Part shown: positions 29,107-38,337 of the stretch, in pieces
Numbering within the stretch: the stretch's first letter is position 1
Layout of the letters: every line of letters starts with the position of its first letter
Assembly (NCBI GenBank): GCA_963205415.1
Contig: CAUJJS010000032.1
Coordinates: 1 to 47,777, forward strand
From: Pseudomonadota bacterium
Lineage (GTDB): Bacteria > Pseudomonadota > Gammaproteobacteria > Xanthomonadales > Xanthomonadaceae
DNA: 47,777 nucleotides
Reading direction: 5' to 3'
The notes under the pieces: model-generated
What the model was told of the DNA's origin: nothing
Seen by the model: the letters and a program-made list of their open reading frames with translations, nothing else
The model's database searches: none
Position numbers and translations under genes: made by a program

Positions 29107-29883
29107 ATGAATTTTAGCTCAGCCCACGCCGATCTTCGTGGCTGGTCGGTGATTTGTCTGCGCCCGGCGATGCAACAGGCCGCGGTCAAGCGGCGCGTCG
29201 AGGCCCGCGGCGGGCAGCATGTGGCCTTGCCTGGCCTGCGACTGAAGGCGCTTGCCGCCAGCGACGCGCTGGCTCAAGCACTGGCCTGCGAGGCGGTGGT
29301 GTTCACCAGCCCGGCTGCGGTGCACTTCGCGGCGCGCTTGTGCCGTTTGCAGCCCGCGGCGGAGCAGCGCATCTTCGCGGTGGGTGAAGGCACAGCTCGC
29401 GCACTGGCGCGACACCACATCCGCGCCATCACGCCGCCACCGACGGCCATGCATTCGGAAGGCGTGCTGGCGCTGCCCACTTGGGACGAGGTCACCGGCC
29501 CGGTTGGCCTGGTGACGGCACCTGGCGGTCGTGGCGTGATCGATGCCGGTCTGGCGGCGCGGGGTTTTCCGCGCGTACGCGCCGACGTCTATCAGCGCCT
29601 GCCGCCGCGTCCAACGACACGCCAGATCAAGGCCTTGTGTGCGGCATCCGCACCGCGTGCCGTGCTGATGACCAGTGGCGAGGCGATCGAGGGCCTTGTG
29701 AATACCCTGCCCGCCACGGCCCGCACCGTGCTCTTGCAGTCGCTTGCGATCTGCTCCAGTACGCGGCTTGTGCAACTGGCCACCGATAGCGGCTTTGCGA
29801 ACGCCATCGAAGCCCGCGCCCCGACCCCGTCCGCACTGCTCGATGCCTTGGCGATACATGCCGCGGCCAAGGGCATGCGGTAG
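29107..29883 (+). CDS. hemD: Uroporphyrinogen-III synthase
   Basis: Closes hydroxymethylbilane to uroporphyrinogen III with inversion of ring D. 258 residues, two-lobe fold; family blocks VVFTSPAAVHFAARL, FAVGEGTARAL and the C-terminal LAICSSTRLVQLATDSGF. The family is weakly conserved, but position upstream of hemX and hemY makes the call firm. hemC is not in the window. Confidence 0.92.
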   Translation: MNFSSAHADLRGWSVICLRPAMQQAAVKRRVEARGGQHVALPGLRLKALAASDALAQALACEAVVFTSPAAVHFAARLCRLQPAAEQRIFAVGEGTARALARHHIRAITPPPTAMHSEGVLALPTWDEVTGPVGLVTAPGGRGVIDAGLAARGFPRVRADVYQRLPPRPTTRQIKALCAASAPRAVLMTSGEAIEGLVNTLPATARTVLLQSLAICSSTRLVQLATDSGFANAIEARAPTPSALLDALAIHAAAKGMR

Positions 29884-29904
29884 CATCTTCACTCGAACGG
29901 TTTC

Positions 29905-31056
29905 ATGGATGGTCCTGTGAGCAACAGCGATTCGGATGCAGCGACTCTGACCACGCCCGCAACGACGGATTCAGCCTCGGCCCCGGCGCCCGGTAACCAG
30001 CCTCGGCGCTGGCCGTGGCTGTTGGCCCTCATCGTGCTCAGCGCCTTGGTGATTCTGGGCTTCTTCGCCATCCACGCGCTGCGCCAGTCCGATCTGGAAC
30101 AGGCGTCCATGAACGATCAGGCGGCGGCCACCAGCGACAAGGTTGCGGCGTTGAAGCAGGCGCTGGAGCACATGCAACAGCAACAACAGCAGACCAGCCA
30201 GCGACTGGACAGCGCCAATGCCACCAACAAGGTGCTGCGCGAGGAACTTCTCGGCATGGGCGAGCGCGCCACCCTGTTGGAAGATGCGGTGGCGCGACTG
30301 GCGCAAAACCGCATGGGCGGGGACACAGCGCTGCGTCTGAACGAGACCGAGTTCCTGCTCACCATGGGCGCGGCACGACTGCACCTGTATGCCGATCCCG
30401 CTGCGACCATTGCGGCCTTCAGCTTGGCCGAAGAGGCACTGGCCGGCCTTGAGGATCCCAGCTTGGCGACCCTGCGCCAAACCTTGGCCGAAGAGCTGCA
30501 TCAGTTGCGCAGTCTTCCCCCCGATCCGCGTGAGGCCATCCGCAACGAACTGACCGCCCTGCAAAACCAATTGGCGGCTTTGCCGGCGCCTGCCACCCAC
30601 GCGGCCACCACGGCCGAACCATCGCGACTGTCGCAGTTGTTGGGCCGCTTGGTGACCGTGCGCCGTTACGATCCCGACACCAGCCTGCTCGGCCCCAGCC
30701 AGCGCGAAGCCGCGCTCGCCACCTTGGCCTTGCAACTGGAACTGGCGCAAGTGGCCTTGACGCGTCCGGACGAGCCGGCCTTTCGCAGCGCACTCGAACA
30801 GGCCGCCAGCGCCATGCCGCGCCTCTTCGATCGCAACGACGCCAAGGTGGCCGATTGGATCAAGCGTCTGGACCAAGTGCGCAGTCAGGCCCTGAGCCCG
30901 GAGCTTCCGGCCTTGGGGGCGACCCTGCGCGAACTGCGCAACCTGCGCACGGTGCGACGCGCCCAATCCAATCTCGATCTGCCGTCGGTGCCAGCCGCCA
31001 CCGACGCCGCACCCCGCCTGCCCCAGCTTGAGCCGGAAACCGGAGACCATCGGTGA
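29905..31056 (+). CDS. hemX: HemX, membrane protein of the hemDXY operon
   Basis: A 383-residue inner-membrane protein: a Ser/Thr/Ala-rich cytoplasmic start, one membrane segment (about residues 33-54; WPWLLALIVLSALVILGFF), a Gln-rich coiled coil (about 70-130, with a run of Gln near residue 92), and a helical periplasmic domain of the HemX family. Often labelled uroporphyrinogen methyltransferase, but it has no SAM-binding methylase domain. Its exact role is not established. The stop overlaps the hemY GTG start. Confidence 0.92.
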   Translation: MDGPVSNSDSDAATLTTPATTDSASAPAPGNQPRRWPWLLALIVLSALVILGFFAIHALRQSDLEQASMNDQAAATSDKVAALKQALEHMQQQQQQTSQRLDSANATNKVLREELLGMGERATLLEDAVARLAQNRMGGDTALRLNETEFLLTMGAARLHLYADPAATIAAFSLAEEALAGLEDPSLATLRQTLAEELHQLRSLPPDPREAIRNELTALQNQLAALPAPATHAATTAEPSRLSQLLGRLVTVRRYDPDTSLLGPSQREAALATLALQLELAQVALTRPDEPAFRSALEQAASAMPRLFDRNDAKVADWIKRLDQVRSQALSPELPALGATLRELRNLRTVRRAQSNLDLPSVPAATDAAPRLPQLEPETGDHR

Positions 31057-32339
31057 GGCGCTTGGTCGTACTGATTGCACTGTTGGCACTGGCCCTGCTT
31101 GGGGCTTGGCTATGGCATTGGGTGGCACGGGATCCGGGCTATGTGCTGATCGCACTCAATGGTTACAGCATCGAAACGACCTTGGTGGTCGCCATTGCCG
31201 CATGGCTGGCGCTGTGGATCGTGCTGTGGGTGCTGTTGCTGGTTTTGCGCTTTCCGCTGCGTTATCTGGACCAACGCCGCAAGCATCAATCGCGCGAATG
31301 TCTGGCCGGTGGCCTGGTGGCCTTGCACGAAGGCCGTTGGCGCCGCGCCGAAAAGTTGCTGCGTCGCGCCGCGCGCGAATCTCAGCACCGCTTCCCGGCC
31401 TTGCTGGGTGCGGCACGCGCGGCGCAACAACGCGGCGACGACGCCAACGCCGAGGCCATGCTGGCGGAAGCGGCGAGTGAACACGATCCGCTCAGCGTGG
31501 CGCTGTTGCGCGCCCGTCAACACCAGCGCCGCGGCGAGTTTGCCGCGGTCACGGCCTTGTTCGATGCCGAGCCGGTCGCCGCCCTGCCGCCACGGGCGCT
31601 GGAAATCTACCTGCACGCGCTGACTGAAACCGGTCGCGCGCGCGAGGCGGTGGCCTTGTTGCCGGCGCTGCGCAGCTCGCAGGTGCTGGAGGGCACGGCA
31701 CTGGAAGCGCGCGAAGCACAGATCATTGCCCTGGCCCTGCAACAGGCCATCGACAGCGAAGCCCTGGAAGCCCTCTGGTCACCGCTGTCGCGCCGACAGA
31801 AAGCGCAGGCGCGGATCGTGGCGGCCTATGCACGGCGAGCGCTCGACTGCGGCGAGACCAGCCGTGCCATCGAGGCCGTGGAAAAAGCCCTGCGCACGCA
31901 CTGGTCACCCGAGCTGATTGCGGTCTACAGCTTGCTGCCGCGTGGCGGCAAACGTTCGCCGCTGAAAATGGCCGAAACCTGGTTGGCCGATCACCCCAAC
32001 GACGCCGATCTGTTGATCGCCCTCGGCCGCCTGTGTCGCAACGAACAGCTCTGGGGAAAAGCCGAGGACTACCTCAATCGCGCCCTGTCGTTGGGGGCCA
32101 AGGCCTTGGCCTGGGAAGAACTGGGCCACATCCACGCGGCGCAGCATCAGGATGCACGGGCACGCGAGGCCTATGCTCAGGCGCTTGCCGCGCTGCGCAA
32201 CGAACGCGCCACCACGCCGGTGGCACGCAGCCTGCGCGATCGCATCGCCGGCGAAGCCGTGGCCGAGTCACGCAGCAGCATGGGCTTGCCGCAGCTCAGC
32301 CACGATCCGGACATGCTGGAGCACACACCCCGCGATTGA
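31053..32339 (+). CDS. hemY: HemY, TPR membrane protein
   Basis: A 428-residue protein with two N-terminal membrane segments (about residues 3-25 and 40-65), the HemY N-terminal domain (RDPGYVLIALNGYSIETTL), and tetratricopeptide repeats to the C-terminus (for example AEDYLNRALSLGAKALAWEEL). It is not the protoporphyrinogen oxidase also called HemY in Bacillus. The role in haem metabolism rests on operon context. GTG start within the hemX stop (GTGA). Convergent with the PLP enzyme, 6 bp apart. Confidence 0.93.
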   Translation: MRRLVVLIALLALALLGAWLWHWVARDPGYVLIALNGYSIETTLVVAIAAWLALWIVLWVLLLVLRFPLRYLDQRRKHQSRECLAGGLVALHEGRWRRAEKLLRRAARESQHRFPALLGAARAAQQRGDDANAEAMLAEAASEHDPLSVALLRARQHQRRGEFAAVTALFDAEPVAALPPRALEIYLHALTETGRAREAVALLPALRSSQVLEGTALEAREAQIIALALQQAIDSEALEALWSPLSRRQKAQARIVAAYARRALDCGETSRAIEAVEKALRTHWSPELIAVYSLLPRGGKRSPLKMAETWLADHPNDADLLIALGRLCRNEQLWGKAEDYLNRALSLGAKALAWEELGHIHAAQHQDARAREAYAQALAALRNERATTPVARSLRDRIAGEAVAESRSSMGLPQLSHDPDMLEHTPRD

Positions 32340-32345
32340 CTCGAA

Positions 32346-33296
32346 TCACGCGGTGGGAAACAAGCGCGAGAGATCAAGATTGCCTCCGCTCAGCACGATC
32401 CCGACGCGCTTGCCGGAGAAGCGTGGTGCGGCAAGCAATAGCGCCGCCAGGCCGATCGCGCCGGACGGCTCGATCACCTGTTTGAGGCGTTCGAACACCA
32501 TGCGCATCGCCGCCCGCACGGCATCGTCGTGGGCCAGCAGGATGCCATCGCAGTGCCGACTCAGAATCCCGAAGGTGCGCTCCGACAAACGCGCTCTCAA
32601 GCCGTCGCAAATGGTGTTCGGTACCAGCTCAGTGATGCGTCGCTGCTGGCGCAGCGATTCAAAGGCATCGCTCGCCCCTTCCGGCTCCGCGCCCCACACT
32701 TCGATGTTGGGTTTCAGTGCTTTCACCGTCAACGCGGTTCCTGACAACAGGCCGCCGCCGGAAACGGGCGCGATCACGGCATCGAGCCCGTCCACTTGCT
32801 GCAGCAATTCCAAGGCCACCGTGCCTTGCCCGGCAATCACCCGCGCATCATCGAAGGGATGGATCAATTCGCCGCCGGTTTCGGCCAGAACCTGTGCCGT
32901 CACCCGATCGCGATCTTCTTGCGCGACTTCGCACGGCACGATGCGCGCACCGAAGTCGGCAATGGCCTGCAACTTCACCTGCGGGGCGCTGCGCGGCACC
33001 ACCACGGTTGCCGCGATGCCACGCAGCTTGCAGGCCAACGCAATGGCCGCGCCGTGATTGCCGGACGATTGTGTCACCACGCCGCGTGCAGCCTGATCGT
33101 CATCCAGCGAAAACACGGCATTGCAAGCACCACGGAACTTGAAGGCACCCACGCGCTGCAGATGTTCGGCCTTGAAATGCAATTCGGCATCCGCCAGACG
33201 ATCGAGCGAATGACTGCGCAACACCGGCGTGCGATGGGCGTAGGGCGCGATGCGTTGCGCTGCGGCACGAACGGCATCGAGATCGGGAATGGTCAT
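32346..33296 (-). CDS. PLP-dependent threonine/serine dehydratase or serine racemase family enzyme
   Basis: A 316-residue fold-type II PLP enzyme. The PLP lysine is in GAFKFRGACNAV, substrate-binding SSGNHGAA and phosphate-binding SGGGLLSG are intact. There is no C-terminal ACT regulatory domain, so it is not biosynthetic IlvA. Length and motifs fit catabolic threonine ammonia-lyase, hydroxyaspartate dehydratase or serine racemase; sequence reading alone does not separate these. ATG at 33296 is chosen; the frame is open 45 codons further up without family likeness. Divergent from pepN. Confidence 0.85.
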   Translation of the reverse strand: MTIPDLDAVRAAAQRIAPYAHRTPVLRSHSLDRLADAELHFKAEHLQRVGAFKFRGACNAVFSLDDDQAARGVVTQSSGNHGAAIALACKLRGIAATVVVPRSAPQVKLQAIADFGARIVPCEVAQEDRDRVTAQVLAETGGELIHPFDDARVIAGQGTVALELLQQVDGLDAVIAPVSGGGLLSGTALTVKALKPNIEVWGAEPEGASDAFESLRQQRRITELVPNTICDGLRARLSERTFGILSRHCDGILLAHDDAVRAAMRMVFERLKQVIEPSGAIGLAALLLAAPRFSGKRVGIVLSGGNLDLSRLFPTA

Positions 33297-33484
33297 GACG
33301 CACCGTTTGGGTTTGAGCTCCCGCCAGCATAGCGACGTGGCCGCGCGACGACTGGTCAGTTCACCGCTTACAAGGCACACTGCGACCACTCCACGCCAGC
33401 CGCGACGAGCCCTGTTGTCCTTTTGGCCCACGGGATCGATCCGATTCCGGCTTGGCCCATCACCTTGCGGAAACCCTGTTCACG

Positions 33485-36127
33485 ATGAATATCCCCAGCG
33501 ATCCCGTGGTCCGGCTGACTGACTATCAGGCGCCGGCTTGGCGCATGTTGCGCGTGCAACTGGAATTCGACCTCGAAGCCGAACACGCCGATGTGTACGC
33601 CACCCTGTCACTGCAACCGGATCCGAATCGGGCAGTGCAGCCGCTACGGCTCGATGGTGAAGATCTGGACTTGATTCACCTCGCCATCGACGGTCGTGTG
33701 CTCGCCGCCCATGAGTACCAGCTGGATGGCACCGGACTGACAATTGCCGGCATCGATGAAGCCTGCGAACTCCACACCCAGGTGCGCATCTGTCCCCATC
33801 GCAATACGCGCCTCGAAGGTCTTTACGCAAGTCGCGGCAGTCTGTTCACCCAGTGCGAGGCAGAAGGCTTCCGGCGCATCACCTTCGGTATCGATCGCCC
33901 CGACGTGTCCGCGATCTACGATGTCACCTTACGCGCCAACAAGTCGCGCTATCCGGTCCTGCTCGGCAACGGTGATCCGGTCGAGCAAGGCGACCTTCCC
34001 GACGGGCGCCATTTCGCACGCTGGCACGATCCGCATCCCAAGCCGTCCTATCTCTTCGCCCTGGTCGCGGGCGCGCTCGAACGCATCAGCGCGCCATTCA
34101 CCACCCGCGACGGACGCCAAGTCGCCGTGAATCTGTGGGCAGCCGCAGCGGACATCGACCGGTGTCACTACGCCCTCGGTGCGGTGCTGCGCGCCATGGC
34201 CTGGGATGAGCATCGCTTCGGGCGCATCTACGATCTGTCGGTGTTCAACGTCGTGGCCGCACAAGACTTCACCATGGGCGCGATGGAGAACAAGGGCCTC
34301 AACATCTTCAATGCGCGGCTCTTGCTGGCCGATGTCGACACCGCCACCGACGATGATTTCATCGCGATCGAATCGGTGATTGGGCACGAGTACTTCCACA
34401 ACTGGAGCGGCAATCGCGTGACCCTGCGCGACTGGTTCCAGCTCTCGCTCAAGGAAGGGCTCACGGTATTCCGCGATCAGGAATTCACCGCCGACCTGCA
34501 TTCGCGCGGTCTCAAACGCATCGACGATGTGCGCGTGCTCAAGGCACGCCAGTTCGTCGAAGACGCAGGGCCGCTGTCGCATCCGGTGCGGCCAGCGAGC
34601 TACCGCGAGATCAACAATTTCTACACCGCCACGGTGTACGAGAAAGGCGCCGAGCTGGTGCGCATGTTGCACACCCTGCTGGGTGAAGCGAGCTTCCGGC
34701 AGGGCTTGGATGATTACTTCGCAAGCCACGATGGCGGTGCCGCGACGGTTGAGGATTTGGTGGCCGCCATGGCGCGTGCGTCCGGCCGCGACCTGGGGCA
34801 GTTCCTGCGCTGGTGGGATCAGGCCGGCACCCCGCGCATCGAGGTGATCGAGGACTTCGATGCCGATTCCGGCAGCTACACCCTGCTCTTGAACCAGCAT
34901 GGCGCCGATCCCAGCCAACCGCTGCACATTCCGCTGGCCTGCGCGTTTTACGACGCCGGCGGGCATCGCATCCAAACGCCGCCCGAAACCGATGCCGAGC
35001 TGCATGGCCCCGTGCTCGAGCTGCGCGAGTCCATGCACATGCTGCAACTGCATGGACTGAAGCAGGCACCCTTGCCGGTGTTTGCCCAAGGCCTGTCGGC
35101 GCCGGTACGCATGGATGTGGCCTATACCCCGGAACAACTGGCGCGCATTGCCGAGGTGGAATCGGATCCACTTTCGCGCTGGCAGGCACTGCAGGATCTG
35201 GCGCGGGCTGCGATCCTGCCCGGCACGCAAGGTCCGAATGCGCGCCAAGCCTTGATCGCAGCGCAAGCACGGATGCTCGCCGATGATGACGCCGACCCCG
35301 CCTTCGTGGCCGAGTGTCTCGCGCTACCGGATTTCTGGGACCTGTGCTCGGACCTGCCCGAGATCGACCTCGATGGCGTGTGGCGCGAGCGCGAACACCT
35401 GAGTGACCTGCTCGCGCGTCAACTCGCGCCAAGTCTGGACGCGCGCTATCACGCCCTGCGCGAGCAGGCCCGTGGCGGCCTCGATGGCCCCAGCGCCGCA
35501 GCACGTCGACTTCGCAACGCCTGTTTGGCGCGATTGGCACGGATCGAAAACGATGGCGTGCGCGCAGCTGCCCATTTCGATGCGGCGTGCGGCCTGACCG
35601 ATCGCCTCGCCGCCCTCACCGCACTGGTGCATCGCGGCGCACCCCAAGCACCCGAGGTGCTGCAGCGATTTGCCCAGCGGCATCGCGGCAACAGCCTGAT
35701 GATCGATCGCTGGTTGAGCATCCTCGCCACCACGCCACGCGCCGGTGCCGTGTTGACGGTCGCCGAACTCCTGGCTGGAAGCCACTGGAACGCGGCCCAG
35801 CCCAACCGCGTGCGCGCCATCCTCGCGCCCTTCGTGCGCAACAACATTCCGGCCTTCCATCGCATCGATGGCGCCGGTTACGACCTGCTGTTCGCGCGCC
35901 TGCCGGAACTGGATGCCACCAATCCCGCCATCGCCGCCCGTCATCTGGCTTTGCTGGAGTCCTGGCCACGACTCGACGCCGCGCGTCGTCGCCTGATCGC
36001 GCAGCATCTGGATCAACTGGAGTCGCGACTGTCATCGCGCGACTGCCGTGAAATGCTGGCGCGTTTGCGCGTCAACACCATTGATCCGGTCCTCAACCAG
36101 ACCTCAAATCGTCCGAACCTGGCGTAG
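33485..36127 (+). CDS. pepN: Aminopeptidase N
   Basis: Cytosolic M1 zinc aminopeptidase, 880 residues, the E. coli PepN subtype. Substrate-binding GAMENKGLN, zinc motif HEYFH with His301, Glu302 and His305, and the third ligand Glu in KEGLTVFRDQEF. N-terminal beta saddle, catalytic domain, small beta domain (about residues 435-540) and C-terminal helical superhelix. ATG at 33485 with GGAAA 11 bp upstream is preferred to an earlier in-frame start. The stop codon lies inside a REP-like palindrome. Confidence 0.96.
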   Translation: MNIPSDPVVRLTDYQAPAWRMLRVQLEFDLEAEHADVYATLSLQPDPNRAVQPLRLDGEDLDLIHLAIDGRVLAAHEYQLDGTGLTIAGIDEACELHTQVRICPHRNTRLEGLYASRGSLFTQCEAEGFRRITFGIDRPDVSAIYDVTLRANKSRYPVLLGNGDPVEQGDLPDGRHFARWHDPHPKPSYLFALVAGALERISAPFTTRDGRQVAVNLWAAAADIDRCHYALGAVLRAMAWDEHRFGRIYDLSVFNVVAAQDFTMGAMENKGLNIFNARLLLADVDTATDDDFIAIESVIGHEYFHNWSGNRVTLRDWFQLSLKEGLTVFRDQEFTADLHSRGLKRIDDVRVLKARQFVEDAGPLSHPVRPASYREINNFYTATVYEKGAELVRMLHTLLGEASFRQGLDDYFASHDGGAATVEDLVAAMARASGRDLGQFLRWWDQAGTPRIEVIEDFDADSGSYTLLLNQHGADPSQPLHIPLACAFYDAGGHRIQTPPETDAELHGPVLELRESMHMLQLHGLKQAPLPVFAQGLSAPVRMDVAYTPEQLARIAEVESDPLSRWQALQDLARAAILPGTQGPNARQALIAAQARMLADDDADPAFVAECLALPDFWDLCSDLPEIDLDGVWREREHLSDLLARQLAPSLDARYHALREQARGGLDGPSAAARRLRNACLARLARIENDGVRAAAHFDAACGLTDRLAALTALVHRGAPQAPEVLQRFAQRHRGNSLMIDRWLSILATTPRAGAVLTVAELLAGSHWNAAQPNRVRAILAPFVRNNIPAFHRIDGAGYDLLFARLPELDATNPAIAARHLALLESWPRLDAARRRLIAQHLDQLESRLSSRDCREMLARLRVNTIDPVLNQTSNRPNLA

Positions 36128-36172
36128 CTGTCGAGCTTGCTCGACAGACAATGGAGCAAGCTCCATTGCTAC
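36124..36172. repeat. REP-like double hairpin over the pepN stop
   Basis: Two perfect stems: CTGTCGAG-CTTG-CTCGACAG (36128-36147) and AATGGAGC-AA-GCTCCATT (36150-36167), enclosed by GTAGC and GCTAC. The core GAGCTTGCTC is typical of REP elements in pseudomonads and xanthomonads. The pepN TAG is formed from its first bases. It may stabilise or terminate the transcript. Confidence 0.75.
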
Positions 36173-36323
36173 AAAACAAGGGCCGGTTCGATAAACCTGA
36201 ATGCGGGGTTGCGTGAATCTGAATCCGCGGCATGCGAAATGACCTGAAGTGCGTGGGTTCAGCACCGATTTACAGGCGAGTCCCGAGACTCAATGCACCA
36301 CACACCATTGGGGGAGAGTCGTC

Positions 36324-37781
36324 ATGATGCGTTGGATCACCACCCTGGCCGCCGTCGCCACCCTGACAGGCTGTGTTTACACGCAGGAAGTCGTATACCG
36401 CGAGCGCTACAGCCCGGCGCCTGCCTATTCGCAAGACTATGCCGGCGACTACCAGAACGCGCCGCGCTATTACAGCGAGGACGGTTACTACTACACCCCC
36501 GGCCAGGACGGTTATGGCGACTACTACGGATCCACGTACGGCGGTTCGTGGAACGTGAATTACGGGGTGAGCTACTTCGACTACCCGTACTACTACTCGC
36601 TGTTCTGGCCCATCAACCGTTGGTATTACGATCCCTTCGCCTATCCCGGCTACCGCTACGGCGTCACCTTCTTCCCCAGCAACTACCTGAGCCTGAGCTT
36701 TGGTTTTGGTGGGGGGCATTGGCACGGCAGCAGTTGGATGGCGTATTCGCCTTACCGCTACTCCTGGGTGGACAACTACTACGACTGGCGCCCGTGGTAT
36801 CAGCACTCGCATTACAGCCACTACTACCCGACCCCGCGCTACGGCGACGCGCAGGTGGAGGCCTCGCGCCTGGCAGACATGCGCCGATGGGATCGGCCGC
36901 GCAGTTATCGCGGTGACGGCTATCAATCGAACCCGCGTGTGAGCGCCGGCGCCCCAGCACCGGCCTACCGCGGCAATCGCGGTGCCGACTACGGTCGTGC
37001 CGGCCTGTCGCAGCGCCAAGGTCTGACAAACACACCGCGCCAAGACGTGCGTCGCGTGAATGCCGGCGTGCCCCGCGTTGAACCCTCCACCGGCGCGTTC
37101 GGCCTTCCCACGCGTGCCAACGGCAGTTCCCGCATTGGAAACCCGCGTTCGGCTTCCGGCCGTGGCGAAGTCGTGCCACGCGGGGACAGCACCGAGGTTC
37201 GGCGTCTCTCCGAGCAGCGCGGCAACCGCACGCGCGTGGGCGGCAGTTCGACCAACCTGCTTGAACGCGAGCGTGCCGATCAACGCGGCTACGCGCTGCC
37301 CGGCAGGCAATCGACGCCACGCACAATGCCTTCACGTCAGGCCTTGCCGCAGCGGCAATACGAAACACCGGCGGCACCCCGCAGCTACGAACGCGGCAGT
37401 GCCCTGCCCGAACGCGGTCTGGGTCAGATGCGTGAAGCACCGCGCCAGTACGCGCCTGAGCGGGAATCGGTCAATCGCTATCCCACGGCACCGCGCACCC
37501 TGACGCCGGCTCCGGTCAATCGCAGCTATTCGACCGACAACTCGCGCTACCAGGCACCTGAGTCCCGCTATCAGGCACCTATCCGTCAGTCGATGCCGCG
37601 AAGCGAACCGGCCTATCAGCGCAGCGAGCCTACGTTCCAGCGCAGCGAGCCTTCGTTCCAACGCAGTGAGCCTTCGCGAGAATCGAGCCGGTCCTATTCG
37701 CCCAGTTCGTCATCCGATGACGGCGACTCAAGCAACAACCGCTCGGAAGTGCGGCGCGTCCGTTCCGGACGCGAGCGCTGA
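36324..37781 (+). CDS. Tyr-rich, Arg/Ser-rich lipoprotein of unknown function
   Basis: A 485-residue predicted lipoprotein; the signal ends in ATLTGC, a lipobox with Cys at residue 16. Residues 17-180 are very rich in Tyr, Gly and Trp (YYYTPGQDGYGDYYG, YFDYPYYYSLFW). The rest is disordered and rich in Arg, Ser, Pro and Gln, with near-repeats PEYRYQAP-like around 415-430 and RSEPxFQ three to four times around 440-460, then a Ser/Asp block and a basic end. ATG at 36324 (a second at 36327) follows GGGGGAGAG. No enzyme domain is recognised. A surface-exposed or nucleic-acid/polymer-binding envelope protein is a guess. Confidence 0.8.
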   Translation: MMRWITTLAAVATLTGCVYTQEVVYRERYSPAPAYSQDYAGDYQNAPRYYSEDGYYYTPGQDGYGDYYGSTYGGSWNVNYGVSYFDYPYYYSLFWPINRWYYDPFAYPGYRYGVTFFPSNYLSLSFGFGGGHWHGSSWMAYSPYRYSWVDNYYDWRPWYQHSHYSHYYPTPRYGDAQVEASRLADMRRWDRPRSYRGDGYQSNPRVSAGAPAPAYRGNRGADYGRAGLSQRQGLTNTPRQDVRRVNAGVPRVEPSTGAFGLPTRANGSSRIGNPRSASGRGEVVPRGDSTEVRRLSEQRGNRTRVGGSSTNLLERERADQRGYALPGRQSTPRTMPSRQALPQRQYETPAAPRSYERGSALPERGLGQMREAPRQYAPERESVNRYPTAPRTLTPAPVNRSYSTDNSRYQAPESRYQAPIRQSMPRSEPAYQRSEPTFQRSEPSFQRSEPSRESSRSYSPSSSSDDGDSSNNRSEVRRVRSGRER

Positions 37782-37849
37782 GTGGATTCACGGTGCGGCG
37801 ATCTGCAATCAGGGATCGCCGCAGACTTATGTGAAAGCAGTCACAACCT

Positions 37850-37874
37850 GACGTAAACGTCGCAGGTTTACGTC
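37850..37874. promoter_or_regulatory. Operator-like inverted repeat GACGTAAAC-N7-GTTTACGTC
   Basis: Perfect 9-bp arms with a 7-nt centre and no T-run. The ACGTAAAC half-site resembles, from memory, sites of MerR-type LiuR regulators of branched-chain amino-acid breakdown. No such target gene is adjacent, so the assignment is weak. Confidence 0.35.
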
Positions 37875-38123
37875 TTGCAAGCGCACGGGGCGAGGGGCAT
37901 CATGCAGCCACGTGACGCACCACGTCGGTTTTCGACGGTGACTGCAATTCACGACACCGAGTTCATCGGCTGTTCGGCGCCCGGCAATGATCCACCCGGA
38001 TTCCCCCTGTTCCAAATGGATCGTCGGGCGCCGACTTTTCCCCACCTCGCCTTCGTCGCCGCGCGTGATGCGCGCCGAAGGCGGGTGCGTGGCATCTCCG
38101 CGGTGGAAAACGCCTGAATATGT

Positions 38124-38149
38124 GCCGGAATCAGTAAACTGATTCCGGC
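38124..38149. other. Perfect 11-bp hairpin upstream of mnmG
   Basis: GCCGGAATCAG-TAAA-CTGATTCCGGC, a perfect stem with a 4-nt loop, 188 bp before mnmG. It has no T-tract after it on either strand. It may be an RNA hairpin in the mnmG leader, an operator, or a terminator of an unrecognised transcript. Confidence 0.5.
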
Positions 38150-38337
38150 GGCATCCCCGTCTCGCGCAGGCCGATCCCTGTCCAACTCGGCCAGCACTGC
38201 GGAATCTTCAAGTCGCGCCAAACGCTGCGCCCTGAATGCTCCGCCGTGCCTGCCGACACGGGTGCACGCCGTACGTTGCAGGAATCGTTCCAACTGCCCA
38301 AACGCGGCAGATTTGTCACCCAAGGTCATGAATTGAC

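Larger units (their letters stand above)
37782..38337. other. Gene-free gap with two dyads
   Basis: 556 bp between the lipoprotein and mnmG. Several open frames exist on both strands, but none shows a ribosome site or recognisable protein. Two clear inverted repeats lie here (separate entries). The mnmG promoter should also be here; no strong -35/-10 pair stood out. Confidence 0.5.

Noticed and set aside
29905..31056. HemX as a true uroporphyrinogen-III methyltransferase
   Set aside because: No SAM-binding methylase motifs; it is a single-pass coiled-coil membrane protein.
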